From Clostridiales bacterium Firm_14 (lineage in GTDB: Bacteria > Bacillota > Clostridia > Saccharofermentanales > Saccharofermentanaceae): a stretch of DNA of 64,000 nt. Both the position numbers and the translations under genes were made by a program. The DNA lies in assembly GCA_001604135.1 (NCBI GenBank), contig LVAT01000020.1:91471-155470 (forward strand). Direction: 5' to 3'. The first letter of the stretch is position 1. The number at the start of each line of letters is the position of its first letter. The notes beneath the pieces were generated by a model that saw nothing but the letters and a program-made list of their open reading frames with translations, made no database searches and had not been told where the DNA came from. Shown here in pieces: positions 55,077 to 63,823 of the stretch.

Positions 55077-57026
55077 TCAGTAGTCCTCTACGTACTCCTC
55101 GTGATCCCTGAGGAATGCTTCCTTATACTCGTTATATGCGGTATCGATCTCGGTCTTGATCTCGTCGGTTAATACCTTGCCGTCGGTAAGTTCTTCAAAG
55201 ATATTCGGATGGCGGAGCTTGATCTCGCTCATAAGCTCTGTATAGAACTCAAATATATCTTCCGTAGCAAGGAAGTTGAACTTGTCCGTAGTCGCGCAAT
55301 AAAGGAGTACGACTTCCGAAGCCATCGTCAGAGGGCTGAATCTCTCCTGCTTCAATACTTCGTTAAGGACAGTACCACGCTTGATCTGAAGCTGTGTATT
55401 CTCGTCCAGGTCTGAACCGAACTGCGAGAAAGATGCCATCTCTCGTGCCTGTGCCAGGGAGATTCTCAAAGGTCCTGCAACCTTCTTTACAGCCTTGGTC
55501 TGTGCGGCGCCGCCTACACGGGATACGGAAAGACCTACGTTTACGGCAGGTCTCTGGCCTGAGAAGAACAGCTCGGGTGACAGATAGATCTGGCCGTCCG
55601 TAATGGAGATGACGTTCGTCGGGATGTAAGCCGAGATATCGTTACCCTGTGTCTCTACGATAGGAAGCGCGGTAATGGAGCCTCCGCCAAGATCTTCTGA
55701 AAGCCTTGCGGATCTCTCCAAAAGTCTTGAATGGAGATAGAAGACGTCGCCCGGATAAGCTTCTCTTCCCGGAGGTCTTCTGAGGAGCAATGAGATAGCT
55801 CTGTATGCCTGCGCGTGCTTGGAGAGGTCATCGTAAACGATCAGTACGTCCTTATGGTAGTCGTACATGAACTTCTCAGCGATGGCGCATGCTGCAAAAG
55901 GTGCGATATACTGCATTGCGGCAGACTCTGAAGCGGAAGCTGCAACGATTACCGTGTAATCCATTGCGCCGTGCTTTTCAAGAAGTCCTGCTGTTGCAAC
56001 GATATTAGCCATCTTCTGGCCGATAGGAACATAGACGCAGATAACGTCTTCGTTCTTCTGGTTGATGATGGTATCAAGTGCGATAGATGTCTTGCCTGTC
56101 TGGCGGTCGCCGATGATGAGCTCTCTCTGTCCTCTTCCGATAGGAGTAAGCGCATCGATAGCCGTGATGCCCGTAAACAAAGGGGTATCAACAGGTGCTC
56201 TCTCTATGATCGTCGGAGCGGGTGACTCAACAGGTCTTTCCTCTGTATATCTGATGACGCCCTTGCCGTCTATAGGATGGCCCAAAGCGTCTACAACTCT
56301 TCCTAAAAGACCCATGCCGACAGGAACCGAGCATGTGGTCATGGTACGCTTGCAGCTCATGCTCTCGACAACGGTATCTTCGCCCGTAAGGAGTACTACG
56401 CCGACCTTGGTCTTCTCAAGGTTCATCGCAATTCCCGTGGCGCCGGACGCGAAATAGATGAGCTCGTTGAGCATGCAGTTCTTAAGGCCTGTAACTGAAG
56501 CAACACCGTCAGAGATCGAAGCTACCTTACCTACCTCGTCTCTGTGCTCCTGGAAAAGGAATGCGTCTTCAATTCTCTTATCAAGCTGTTCGTCAGTAAG
56601 ATCACGGATCTCGATATCATCGATACTGATCTTATGTGACTCAGGGAATCTGTCGAGCGCGTCTTCAAGGTCTTCCTTGATCTTTGTTGAAGGAAATTCC
56701 TCTTTGGTATAAGCAGCCTTACTAACGTCACCGTCAACGGGTGCTTCAAAAGATCTGGTCTGCTTCATGAACGAACCGATACGGCTGAGCTGTCCCTTGA
56801 TGGAATAGTCGTAACGGCTTCCCTGGAAATAAACGATAAAGCCGCCGATGAGGTCGTCACGCTGCTCGATAATGAGACGGTAATCTTCGATCTCATTTAC
56901 TTCGGCAAACTTAGCCGCTACCCTGGCAAGTCTTTCCTCAGGGATATCACCGGCAGTCTCGATCCTTAAGGACGGACCTTTTGCTCTGCTCTTTGTTTCT
57001 TTATTGTCAGAAGTAGGATTACTCAC
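55077..57026 (-). CDS. atpA: ATP synthase alpha subunit with the delta C-terminal domain fused at its N-terminus
   Basis: This alpha subunit has 649 residues instead of about 505. Residues ~20-90 match the C-terminal domain of delta (AtpH): a helix, then a LIIEQRDDLIGGFIVYFQGS strand pair and DYSIKGQLSRIGSFM, the delta SLIGG...D-x-SVRGQL signature. Residues ~91-137 form a linker, and normal alpha follows (DEVGKVASISDGVASVTGL, GDRQTGKT at 306-313, 137 residues later than in E. coli). The GTG start at 57026 follows GAGGT and overlaps the atpF stop. No N-terminal delta domain and no separate atpH is present where it would normally lie, between atpF and atpA. Confidence 0.93.
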   Translation of the reverse strand: MSNPTSDNKETKSRAKGPSLRIETAGDIPEERLARVAAKFAEVNEIEDYRLIIEQRDDLIGGFIVYFQGSRYDYSIKGQLSRIGSFMKQTRSFEAPVDGDVSKAAYTKEEFPSTKIKEDLEDALDRFPESHKISIDDIEIRDLTDEQLDKRIEDAFLFQEHRDEVGKVASISDGVASVTGLKNCMLNELIYFASGATGIAMNLEKTKVGVVLLTGEDTVVESMSCKRTMTTCSVPVGMGLLGRVVDALGHPIDGKGVIRYTEERPVESPAPTIIERAPVDTPLFTGITAIDALTPIGRGQRELIIGDRQTGKTSIALDTIINQKNEDVICVYVPIGQKMANIVATAGLLEKHGAMDYTVIVAASASESAAMQYIAPFAACAIAEKFMYDYHKDVLIVYDDLSKHAQAYRAISLLLRRPPGREAYPGDVFYLHSRLLERSARLSEDLGGGSITALPIVETQGNDISAYIPTNVISITDGQIYLSPELFFSGQRPAVNVGLSVSRVGGAAQTKAVKKVAGPLRISLAQAREMASFSQFGSDLDENTQLQIKRGTVLNEVLKQERFSPLTMASEVVLLYCATTDKFNFLATEDIFEFYTELMSEIKLRHPNIFEELTDGKVLTDEIKTEIDTAYNEYKEAFLRDHEEYVEDY

Positions 57027-57582
57027 TCTTTGCTACCTCTTTGTCGAGGATCTCTTCTGTGTGCTTTGCAGCGGATTTTCTAAGTTCATCCTTGGATACT
57101 GCATCTGCGATGATGTGACCTGCGATCTGAACGGAAAGATCTGCAATGTCATCCTTCATGGTCTCGAAAGCGTTGCGCTTCATTCTTGCGGCATCTTCCT
57201 CGGCTCTCTCTATGATCTGCTGAGCCTCGTTATTTGCCTGATCGATGACCTGTTTGCTCTGCTTATCTGCTGTGGCCCTGGCCTCTTCGACGATCTCGGA
57301 GCCCTTGCGTTTAGCCTCATCTATAGTCTCCTTGGATGAATCAACTATAGCCTGGGCTTCTTCCTTGGCCTTCTTTGCAGCATCAAGCTCGGCGTCAAGC
57401 GCCTGCTGACGGTCGTGGATGAGCTTTAATATCTTCTTGTATGCGAACAGTCTGAAAACGATGAATACAAGCAAAATGTTGAATATCGTAATTACAGCTG
57501 TTACGGCATATCCTGCAAACTGATCGGGCGAAAAGAGATTGGACTCTTCTGCCTCCAATAGCAGCATCGGTAAATATGACAT
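57019..57582 (-). CDS. atpF: ATP synthase b subunit
   Basis: The 187-residue stalk subunit has one N-terminal membrane helix (VTAVITIFNILLVFIVFRLF) and a long charged coiled coil rich in K, E and A. Its C-terminus (IAGHIIADAVSKDELR, then AAKHTEEILDKE) is the part that normally binds the delta C-terminal domain. Here that domain is attached to alpha. It is not itself fused to delta, unlike the mycobacterial b-delta arrangement. Confidence 0.95.
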   Translation of the reverse strand: MSYLPMLLLEAEESNLFSPDQFAGYAVTAVITIFNILLVFIVFRLFAYKKILKLIHDRQQALDAELDAAKKAKEEAQAIVDSSKETIDEAKRKGSEIVEEARATADKQSKQVIDQANNEAQQIIERAEEDAARMKRNAFETMKDDIADLSVQIAGHIIADAVSKDELRKSAAKHTEEILDKEVAKSE

Positions 57583-57618
57583 ACTGTTTGCTCCCTTAAA
57601 CTAGGTAGTCTTCCCTTT

Positions 57619-57894
57619 TTACTGGACTGTGAAGATCAAAAGGAATGCGACAACGAGTGAATAGATACCGATTGACTCGATGAAGACGATGGAAAGGAGA
57701 AGCATTGTCTGGAGCTTGGAGATGACCTCAGGCTGTCTTGCACCTGCCTCAAGAGCTGTGCTGGCGGCCTTGCCCATGGCAAATGTTGAAGCGAAAGCAC
57801 CGCAGGAGATTGCAACTGCTGCTGCGATTGCTGCGATTCCTCTTGTCTCCAGTGCAGCGATGATAGGTAAAGCTGCAATAATTAATCCGTTCAT
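57619..57894 (-). CDS. atpE: ATP synthase c subunit
   Basis: The 91-residue ring subunit has two membrane helices joined by the ARQPE loop, with the ion-binding glutamate in FIESIGIYSLV. The ES...Y pattern is shared with Na+-type rings, but the helix-1 Gln position reads Met and the Thr after ES is Ile, so the ion is uncertain. The usual GxGxGxG of helix 1 is replaced by GAFASTFAMG, with bulky Phe residues. Confidence 0.95.
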   Translation of the reverse strand: MNGLIIAALPIIAALETRGIAAIAAAVAISCGAFASTFAMGKAASTALEAGARQPEVISKLQTMLLLSIVFIESIGIYSLVVAFLLIFTVQ

Positions 57895-57931
57895 ATATTT
57901 TCCTCCTAAAATATAATCAGTCTTTATATCG

Positions 57932-58792
57932 TCAAGCCGCTACGGCCTTTGACTTCTTGGTTTTCTTCTTTTTCGCGTGCTCTTCGGGATGTTCGTTATA
58001 TTCATTTACAGTCTCAACATTCTCGCCGATGTAGGACATCGTAAGGTAAGAGAAAACTACTGCCTGGATGATTCCGTCGATGATATCGAACCAGAGACCT
58101 GCAACGCCCGGCAGGATCAGAGGTACGGAAATCGAGAGGAATTCCATGAATATGAATGCCGCGAAAACGTTACCGAACAAACGGAGTGAAAGCGATAAGG
58201 GCTTTACTACATAGTCTAAGAGCTTGAAAGGGATCATGATAGGGATAGGTGTAGTAAGCGTGATCCAGAAGCCCTTGGCACCTACGAACTTGAATGTCAT
58301 GACGATTACGTAGATGATAGCCGCAAGAGCGCAGCCGATCGCAAAAGCGATATTCTTTGCCGGCGGCGGGAGATGCAGATATGAAATGGAGTTGCACGCC
58401 GTGATGACAAGACCGAAGGTCATTATCATGGGCGTAACTTCCTCAGCCTGCTTGCGGTTCATGCCGAAGCTCATGGCTGTTGTGATAACGAGTTCAGTAA
58501 TAGAAACGAGAAGCGCCTGGCCCTTTGTAAGTTTAAGATCCTTTGAGGGCTTTCCGATGAGAAGGCCTACTACGATAAGGATCGCAATAACGGCTACCCA
58601 GGTTACGATGATCGCGTCAGTAATAAGAAGCTTATAGTCTCCGACATTAAAGTACATCTGAACCTGCATAATGGCTTCGCTGATCTCAGCTCCGATGTCC
58701 TTATTCGAGCTGAAACGCTCGGCAAACTTCTCTGCAAAGGCTGCAAAGAACTCTGAAAGCCAAGAACCGGCCATAATTAGCGCCATTAACAT
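57932..58792 (-). CDS. atpB: ATP synthase a subunit
   Basis: The 286-residue subunit forms the ion half-channels beside the c ring. It has five to six membrane helices, with PLSLSLRLFGNVFAAFIFM carrying the essential arginine, and an unusually basic C-terminal tail (KKKKTKKSK). It is the first gene of the operon; no atpI is present. The 118 bp before it hold AT-rich sequence, and I cannot fix a promoter with confidence. Confidence 0.95.
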   Translation of the reverse strand: MLMALIMAGSWLSEFFAAFAEKFAERFSSNKDIGAEISEAIMQVQMYFNVGDYKLLITDAIIVTWVAVIAILIVVGLLIGKPSKDLKLTKGQALLVSITELVITTAMSFGMNRKQAEEVTPMIMTFGLVITACNSISYLHLPPPAKNIAFAIGCALAAIIYVIVMTFKFVGAKGFWITLTTPIPIMIPFKLLDYVVKPLSLSLRLFGNVFAAFIFMEFLSISVPLILPGVAGLWFDIIDGIIQAVVFSYLTMSYIGENVETVNEYNEHPEEHAKKKKTKKSKAVAA

Positions 58793-58910
58793 AATTTCTA
58801 TCGCCTGCCCCTTTTTTCGAATAAAGACATTTTACGCCTAAATGTATGATATGTCATCAATAATAATAATTAATAAGAATGACCCTTGTACGTCAAAATA
58901 TAGGTAATTA

Positions 58911-59897
58911 TCAGATTTCGTCATTCTGGAATCTGGAAAGGTGCTCGAAAGGAAGGATCTGCCTGCCCCTGAAAAGACCGCAGCCGTCGTTTATCAGGTG
59001 ATTGTTATAGGCTTTGAACATATTTACCTTGATTTCCGACAGGTCGAGCTCCTGCAGCATTATCAGGCGCTTATACGCTTCATCGAATATCCTGCACTCC
59101 CCCTCAGGAATAATGTCCCTCTTGCTGCGGTTCTCCTCCTGGCTCTTCTCATATCCGAAATGATTAGCCTCACCGATCTCTGCATAATCGTCCATGTCCT
59201 TTGTCCTAAGCTGCATCTCGGTAAAACACCTTGCCTGGTTATCGTAAAGAGTAATATGCATCGATCTGTAACCTGATAAGCGCGGTGTATAAACATAATC
59301 CTTGTAATAAGAACGGATATTCTCGCCTAAAACAGGAGAATTATATTCATCAGGGTACCCTGAAAGCTCAGGCGTAAAGCCCCTTACTTCAAGGAATCCC
59401 GGCAGTGAATTTGCTATCTCATAAAGAATCCTTATCTCTTGTGACTCAAGATCCTCTTCTTTCGCGACATGGCACAACGGGAGCGAAATAACTATCCTGT
59501 AGGCGATCAGATCCCTGAAACAGTTAAGATTGTTCTTTACCTGGGCCTCAGTAGGGTATGTTCCGTGCTCCTTATAGTAATTGTAGATGTATTCCAGGAT
59601 ATAACCGTTGAACTTCTCTTCGGCGCGGATCAAAGACTTGATCCTTCCCTTGAACGTAAAGGCCAGGAACGGGTATTCTTGCGTCATGTAAAGGTAGAAT
59701 TCCTTGATCCTCTGGGACTGTGAAGTAAGGAAGTCCGTGTGCTCAAGAAGTTCAATGATCTGTATGAGGAAATTGCTGTGCGCCAGATCCACTGAATTAC
59801 GGGTCCCTATGGCTTCGAGCCTTAAGTCTGAAGAATACCGCAGAAGGATCTTCAGCACAGTATCGCCTGAATATAAATAGTCATTTAAAGTAATCAT
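58911..59897 (-). CDS. RelA/SpoT synthetase-domain protein
   Basis: The 328-residue protein has the (p)ppGpp synthetase signatures: RDLIAYRIVISLP, DYVYTPRLSGYRSMHITLYD and EMQLRTKDMDDYAEIGEANHFGYEK. It lacks an HD hydrolase half and the TGS/ACT regulatory tail of long RelA, so it is a stand-alone synthetase-like protein, though longer than typical small alarmone synthetases (~210-260). The N-terminal ~100 residues are helical and unassigned. Whether it is active cannot be told. It sits between the ATP synthase operon and amt. Confidence 0.85.
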   Translation of the reverse strand: MITLNDYLYSGDTVLKILLRYSSDLRLEAIGTRNSVDLAHSNFLIQIIELLEHTDFLTSQSQRIKEFYLYMTQEYPFLAFTFKGRIKSLIRAEEKFNGYILEYIYNYYKEHGTYPTEAQVKNNLNCFRDLIAYRIVISLPLCHVAKEEDLESQEIRILYEIANSLPGFLEVRGFTPELSGYPDEYNSPVLGENIRSYYKDYVYTPRLSGYRSMHITLYDNQARCFTEMQLRTKDMDDYAEIGEANHFGYEKSQEENRSKRDIIPEGECRIFDEAYKRLIMLQELDLSEIKVNMFKAYNNHLINDGCGLFRGRQILPFEHLSRFQNDEI

Positions 59898-59914
59898 AGT
59901 ATCTTTTTCTCCTA

Positions 59915-59949
59915 AAGAATTCCCCGGAGCCTAAGCGCCCCGGGGAAGC
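59915..59949 (-). terminator. intrinsic terminator of amt-PII
   Basis: TTCCCCGG and CCGGGGAA (59920-59947) form a stem with an inner loop, followed on the minus strand by TTCTTT, about 40 bp past the amt stop. Confidence 0.8.
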
Positions 59950-59987
59950 TTTAAAGGGTTGAATATGAGAACCAAAGTTCTTATCTG

Positions 59988-61757
59988 TTACTCTACGTCC
60001 TGCAAAGCAGCGTAGTTCTCTTCACCGGTACGGATCTTGACGACCTTGCCTACGTTGTAAACGAAGATCTTACCGTCACCGATATGTCCTGTATAAAGAA
60101 CTTCCTTAGCCTTCTCGATAACCTTCTCTACAGGTATCTTGGAGACAACGACTTCAACCTTGATCTTAGGCAAGAGAGTAGCATCTACCTCGACACCTCT
60201 GTACTTCTCGCCTGCACCCTTCTGGATGCCGCAGCCCATGACCTGTGTTACTGTCATACCGGTTACACCGAGATCGTTCATAGCCTTCCTGAGCTTATCG
60301 TAGCGTGAGAGCTTAGCGATGATAACAACCTTATGCATACCTGTGTCGAGTTCGGGAGCAACTGCGACCTTGACTGCTGCATTCTTCTGAGCTTCAGAAG
60401 CCTCAGCGTATTCAGCTGTACCGAGGTCTGTGTTCTCGTTCTCTTCCATCATGGAACCTGAAACGTCCATGAGGGAGAAACCGGAGTAAGCACTTGCGAG
60501 ACCATGTTCTGTAACGTCAAGACCTGTGAGTTCTTCTTCCTCAGAAGCTCTAAGACCGAAGATAGCCTTGATGATGAAGAATGTAACTGTGATCGTAATT
60601 GCTGTCCAAGCTGCTGTAGCGAACATACCTAAAGCCTGTATGCCGAGGAGCTTAACGCCGCCGCCATAGAAGAGACCAACCATCTCATTGCCTGCGCTAT
60701 CTGCGATAGAGTAAGCAGGTGCTGTATTTGTAGCGAAAAGGCCTACTGCGATCGTACCCCAGATACCGTTGAACATATGAACTGCAACTGCACCGACAGG
60801 GTCATCAACTCTTATTACATTATCAAGGAACCATACGCCGAAAACTACGAGTACGCCGGAGACAGCACCGATGATCGTTGCGCCGAGAGCGTCTGTTACA
60901 TCACAGGGAGCTGTGATTGCAACGAGGCCTGCGAGAGAAGCGTTTAAGCACATTGAAACATCAGGCTTACCATACTTGATCCAAGTGAAGATCATGCAGA
61001 CAACTGTTGCGACCGCAGGAGCGATTGTTGTTGTTACGAAAACGGAACCGAGCTGAGCCATATCTGTGCAGGCTGCACCGTTGAATCCATACCAGCCGAG
61101 CCAGAGGATGAATACGCCCAAAGCGCCCATCGGGATGTTGTGGCCGGGGAAAGCGTTAACCTTAGTAACCTTACCTGACTTATCTTTTACGAACTTACCG
61201 ATACGGGGTCCTAAGATAGCTGCACCGATCAAAGCTGAGATACCGCCTACCATGTGGATGCAGTTAGAACCTGCGAAATCGTGGAATCCCATTGCTGAGA
61301 GCCAGCCGCCGCCCCATGTCCAGTGAGCTTCGATAGGATAGATAACTGCTGAGATAACTGCGGAATATACGCAGTAAGATAAGAATCTTGTTCTCTCTGC
61401 CATAGCACCTGATACGATCGTTGCTGTAGTGGCACAGAATACGAGGTTAAATACGAAGTTTGACCAATCGAATGTTGCGTAGTTTGTGAAAATATCGATG
61501 TTAGGTTTTCCCATGAATCCCAAAAGCATATCTTCGCCAAGGAACAAACCGAAACCGATTGCAATAAATACTACTGTACCGATACAGAAATCCATCAGGT
61601 TCTTCATGATGATATTACCTGCGTTCTTTGCTCTAGCAAAGCCGCACTCTACCATCGCGAAACCAGCCTGCATCCAGAAAACCAACGCTGCGCCGATCAG
61701 GAACCAGACGCCGAAGACTTTCTCATCAATCAAGCTGCTGATTAAATTAGTGTCCAT
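59988..61757 (-). CDS. amt: ammonium transporter fused to a PII (GlnB/GlnK) domain
   Basis: Residues 1-~410 are a complete Amt channel of eleven helices, with GCHD-like DFAGSNCIHMVGGISALIGA (first pore His) and AVAVHMFNGIWGTIAVGL (second pore His). After a ~60-residue acidic linker, residues 474-589 are a full PII protein: MHKVVIIAKLSRYDKLRKAM, a T-loop with EKYRGVEV keeping the conserved Tyr, and TGHIGDGKIFVYNV for ATP binding. In most bacteria GlnK is a separate protein that plugs the channel when nitrogen is plentiful. Here the plug is built in, three per trimer. The ATG follows GGAGGAG. The promoter shares its operators with gltB. Confidence 0.95.
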   Translation of the reverse strand: MDTNLISSLIDEKVFGVWFLIGAALVFWMQAGFAMVECGFARAKNAGNIIMKNLMDFCIGTVVFIAIGFGLFLGEDMLLGFMGKPNIDIFTNYATFDWSNFVFNLVFCATTATIVSGAMAERTRFLSYCVYSAVISAVIYPIEAHWTWGGGWLSAMGFHDFAGSNCIHMVGGISALIGAAILGPRIGKFVKDKSGKVTKVNAFPGHNIPMGALGVFILWLGWYGFNGAACTDMAQLGSVFVTTTIAPAVATVVCMIFTWIKYGKPDVSMCLNASLAGLVAITAPCDVTDALGATIIGAVSGVLVVFGVWFLDNVIRVDDPVGAVAVHMFNGIWGTIAVGLFATNTAPAYSIADSAGNEMVGLFYGGGVKLLGIQALGMFATAAWTAITITVTFFIIKAIFGLRASEEEELTGLDVTEHGLASAYSGFSLMDVSGSMMEENENTDLGTAEYAEASEAQKNAAVKVAVAPELDTGMHKVVIIAKLSRYDKLRKAMNDLGVTGMTVTQVMGCGIQKGAGEKYRGVEVDATLLPKIKVEVVVSKIPVEKVIEKAKEVLYTGHIGDGKIFVYNVGKVVKIRTGEENYAALQDVE

Positions 61758-61777
61758 AAACTCTCCTCCTTCAAACT

Positions 61778-61910
61778 ATTTCCAAAAGGTATTGAGGTTA
61801 TGCTTCAATGCTTTTTGGCTATCGTTTATTGATTTCAAGTGCAATTGTAGCGTTAACCTCAAAACAAATAAAATACGAATAGTTTGAGCATAACGATACC
61901 TTTTGAGTAT
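61778..61910 (-). promoter_or_regulatory. amt promoter with the same paired LysR-type palindromes as gltB
   Basis: ATTTCCAAAAGGTAT at 61778-61792 and ATACCTTTTGAGTAT at 61896-61910 are 118 bp apart start to start, exactly as at 4466 and 4584. Between them an ungapped alignment to the gltB block gives about 72 identities in 103 positions by hand count. The shared TACAAT (minus strand) is at 61844-61849, putting the upstream box near -66. Only one gene, amt, flanks this block on the transcribed side. Confidence 0.8.
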
Positions 61911-61973
61911 GGTTTGACATTTACTCAAAAAGACAATGATCCAAGAAACCCATTGTTTTAGGCATTTCCGGGC

Positions 61974-62009
61974 AAAACAAAGGCTCCGTGGATACCGGAG
62001 CCTTTTACA
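61974..62009 (-). terminator. intrinsic terminator of rpiB
   Basis: GGCTCCG and CGGAGCC pair (61982-62002), with TTTGTTTT after the stem on the minus strand and TTTT on the plus. It separates rpiB from the amt operator. The rest of the 61758-62069 gap holds the operator block and no gene. Confidence 0.88.
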
Positions 62010-62069
62010 ATAATCAAATAAACTTAACCAAAAACCTGCGTTTGGCAGTCAAAAAACGATAACAAAAAC

Positions 62070-62522
62070 TTACTTAAAATGTTTCTCCTCGATCTCTTTG
62101 ATACCGTTTACACGTGTTGCATGACGTCCGCCGGCGAATTCTTCTTCGAAGAAAGCGTCGATCATGCCGAGTGCTACGCCTAAGCCTACCACGCGCTCGC
62201 CGAATGCCAGGATCTGGGCATCGTTATGCTGTCTGCACATCTTAGCCATGAACTCGTTGGTGCAGAGAGCGCATCTGATTCCCTTGTACTTATTGCATAC
62301 AAGTGAGATTCCGATACCCGTACCGCAGATGGCAATACCCCTTTCAGCCTTGCCGCTTGATACATCCTCTGCAACTTTAATGCCTGCATCTACATAAGAG
62401 TAAGAATCTGTTCCATTGGGAGCGCCGCCGTCAAGAACTTCAAAGCCCTTCTCCTCAAGGTACTTTCTTACCTTCTGTCTTAATTCATAACCTGCGTGAT
62501 CTGATGCGATTGATACTACCAT
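62070..62522 (-). CDS. rpiB: ribose-5-phosphate isomerase B
   Basis: The 150-residue protein has the RpiB/LacAB motifs: IASDHAGYELRQKV, GIAICGTGIGISLVCNKYKGIRCALC (the catalytic Cys region) and RQHNDAQILAFG. It interconverts ribose 5-phosphate and ribulose 5-phosphate in the pentose phosphate pathway. AAAGAGG precedes the ATG, and it follows proA by 20 bp. Confidence 0.96.
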   Translation of the reverse strand: MVVSIASDHAGYELRQKVRKYLEEKGFEVLDGGAPNGTDSYSYVDAGIKVAEDVSSGKAERGIAICGTGIGISLVCNKYKGIRCALCTNEFMAKMCRQHNDAQILAFGERVVGLGVALGMIDAFFEEEFAGGRHATRVNGIKEIEEKHFK

Positions 62523-62542
62523 TGTATTGCCTCTTTCCTTAA

Positions 62543-63823
62543 TTATATCTCGTGATGAATGTGCTTGAACTTCTTGGTGCCGTCACAATAAGGTCCTACG
62601 ATATCTCCGTTGCCTACCAGGCGGTACTTATAGGATACGAGACCTTCAAGGCCTACAGGGCCTCTGGCGTGGATCTTCGAAGTAGCGATACCGACTTCTG
62701 CGCCGAATCCGTAACGGAAACCGTCTGCAAATCTCGTGGAGCAGTTTACAAGAACGCTTCCGGAATCGACCATAGTCATGAAGCGCTCGGCAGTCTCCTT
62801 GTTCTCCGTAATGATCGCGTCTGTGTGTCCTGAACCGTAGTGGTTGATATGAGCAATAGCTTCGTCAACGTCCTTTACGATCTTAACTGAACACTTCATT
62901 GCAAGATATTCGTGATGCCATTCCTCGGCCTTTTCGACGCCGAACGTATCAGCGACATATTCATCACCGAACACTTCAACACCTGCACCCTGCAAAGCCT
63001 TTATGAACTTGGGAAGGAATGTCTCCTTAAGCTCCTCGTTAACCAGGAATGTCTCCGTGGCATTGCATACTGATACGTACTGCGTCTTGGCGTCTATCGC
63101 AACCTTCAGAGCCGTAGAAGGATCAGCATCTGCATCGATATATGTGTGGCATACGCCGTCAGCGTGGCCCAATACGGCGATATTTGTATTCTGCATGATG
63201 TACTGAACGAACGAATTAGAGCCTCTCGGAATGATGAGGTCGATATATTCGTCGAGCTTTAACATATCGGCGATCTCCGAACGGAGCGTCAGGAGATTGA
63301 GCCAGCCTTCAGGAAGGCCTGCTTCGATACCGGCGTTGCTTATAACGGAAGCCAAAGCCTTATTCGTATTAATGGCCTCAGAGCCGCCCTTAAGGAAAAC
63401 AGCGTTGCCGCTCTTAATGCAAAGGGATGCGATCTGGACAAGCGCGTCAGGTCTGCTCTCGAAGATAACGCCGATGACACCTATCGGGCATGTAACTCTC
63501 GTAAGCTCAAGGCCGTCATCCAATGTGGTCCTCAACGTAACCTTGCCTACAGGATCGGTAAGATCGATGAGGCTCTCGATTCCGGAAACAACGTCATTAA
63601 GCTTATCTTCATTGAACTTAAGTCTCTTGATGAGCGGAGTCTCAAGGTTAGCCTTCTCTGCCTCTTCGAGATCGATCTTGTTGGCAGCGAAAATCTCATC
63701 TCGCGATTCCTTAAGACGGGCTGCTACATTTGCGAGCGCCTTATTCTTAACATCGCTTCCCAGAGAAGCCATGATGTAGGAAGCGTCTCTTGCAACCTTG
63801 GCAATATCATGGAGTTCAGACAT
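62543..63823 (-). CDS. proA: gamma-glutamyl phosphate reductase
   Basis: The 426-residue enzyme reduces glutamyl phosphate to the semialdehyde in proline synthesis. It has CPIGVIGVIFESRPDALVQI, GNAVFLKGGSEAINTNKAL, the catalytic cysteine region VSVCNATETFLVN, and GPVGLEGLVSYKY near the end. AGGGG precedes the ATG. Its usual partner proB is not in the window. The remaining 177 bp to the right edge are AT-rich and show no gene or clear signal. Confidence 0.97.
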   Translation of the reverse strand: MSELHDIAKVARDASYIMASLGSDVKNKALANVAARLKESRDEIFAANKIDLEEAEKANLETPLIKRLKFNEDKLNDVVSGIESLIDLTDPVGKVTLRTTLDDGLELTRVTCPIGVIGVIFESRPDALVQIASLCIKSGNAVFLKGGSEAINTNKALASVISNAGIEAGLPEGWLNLLTLRSEIADMLKLDEYIDLIIPRGSNSFVQYIMQNTNIAVLGHADGVCHTYIDADADPSTALKVAIDAKTQYVSVCNATETFLVNEELKETFLPKFIKALQGAGVEVFGDEYVADTFGVEKAEEWHHEYLAMKCSVKIVKDVDEAIAHINHYGSGHTDAIITENKETAERFMTMVDSGSVLVNCSTRFADGFRYGFGAEVGIATSKIHARGPVGLEGLVSYKYRLVGNGDIVGPYCDGTKKFKHIHHEI

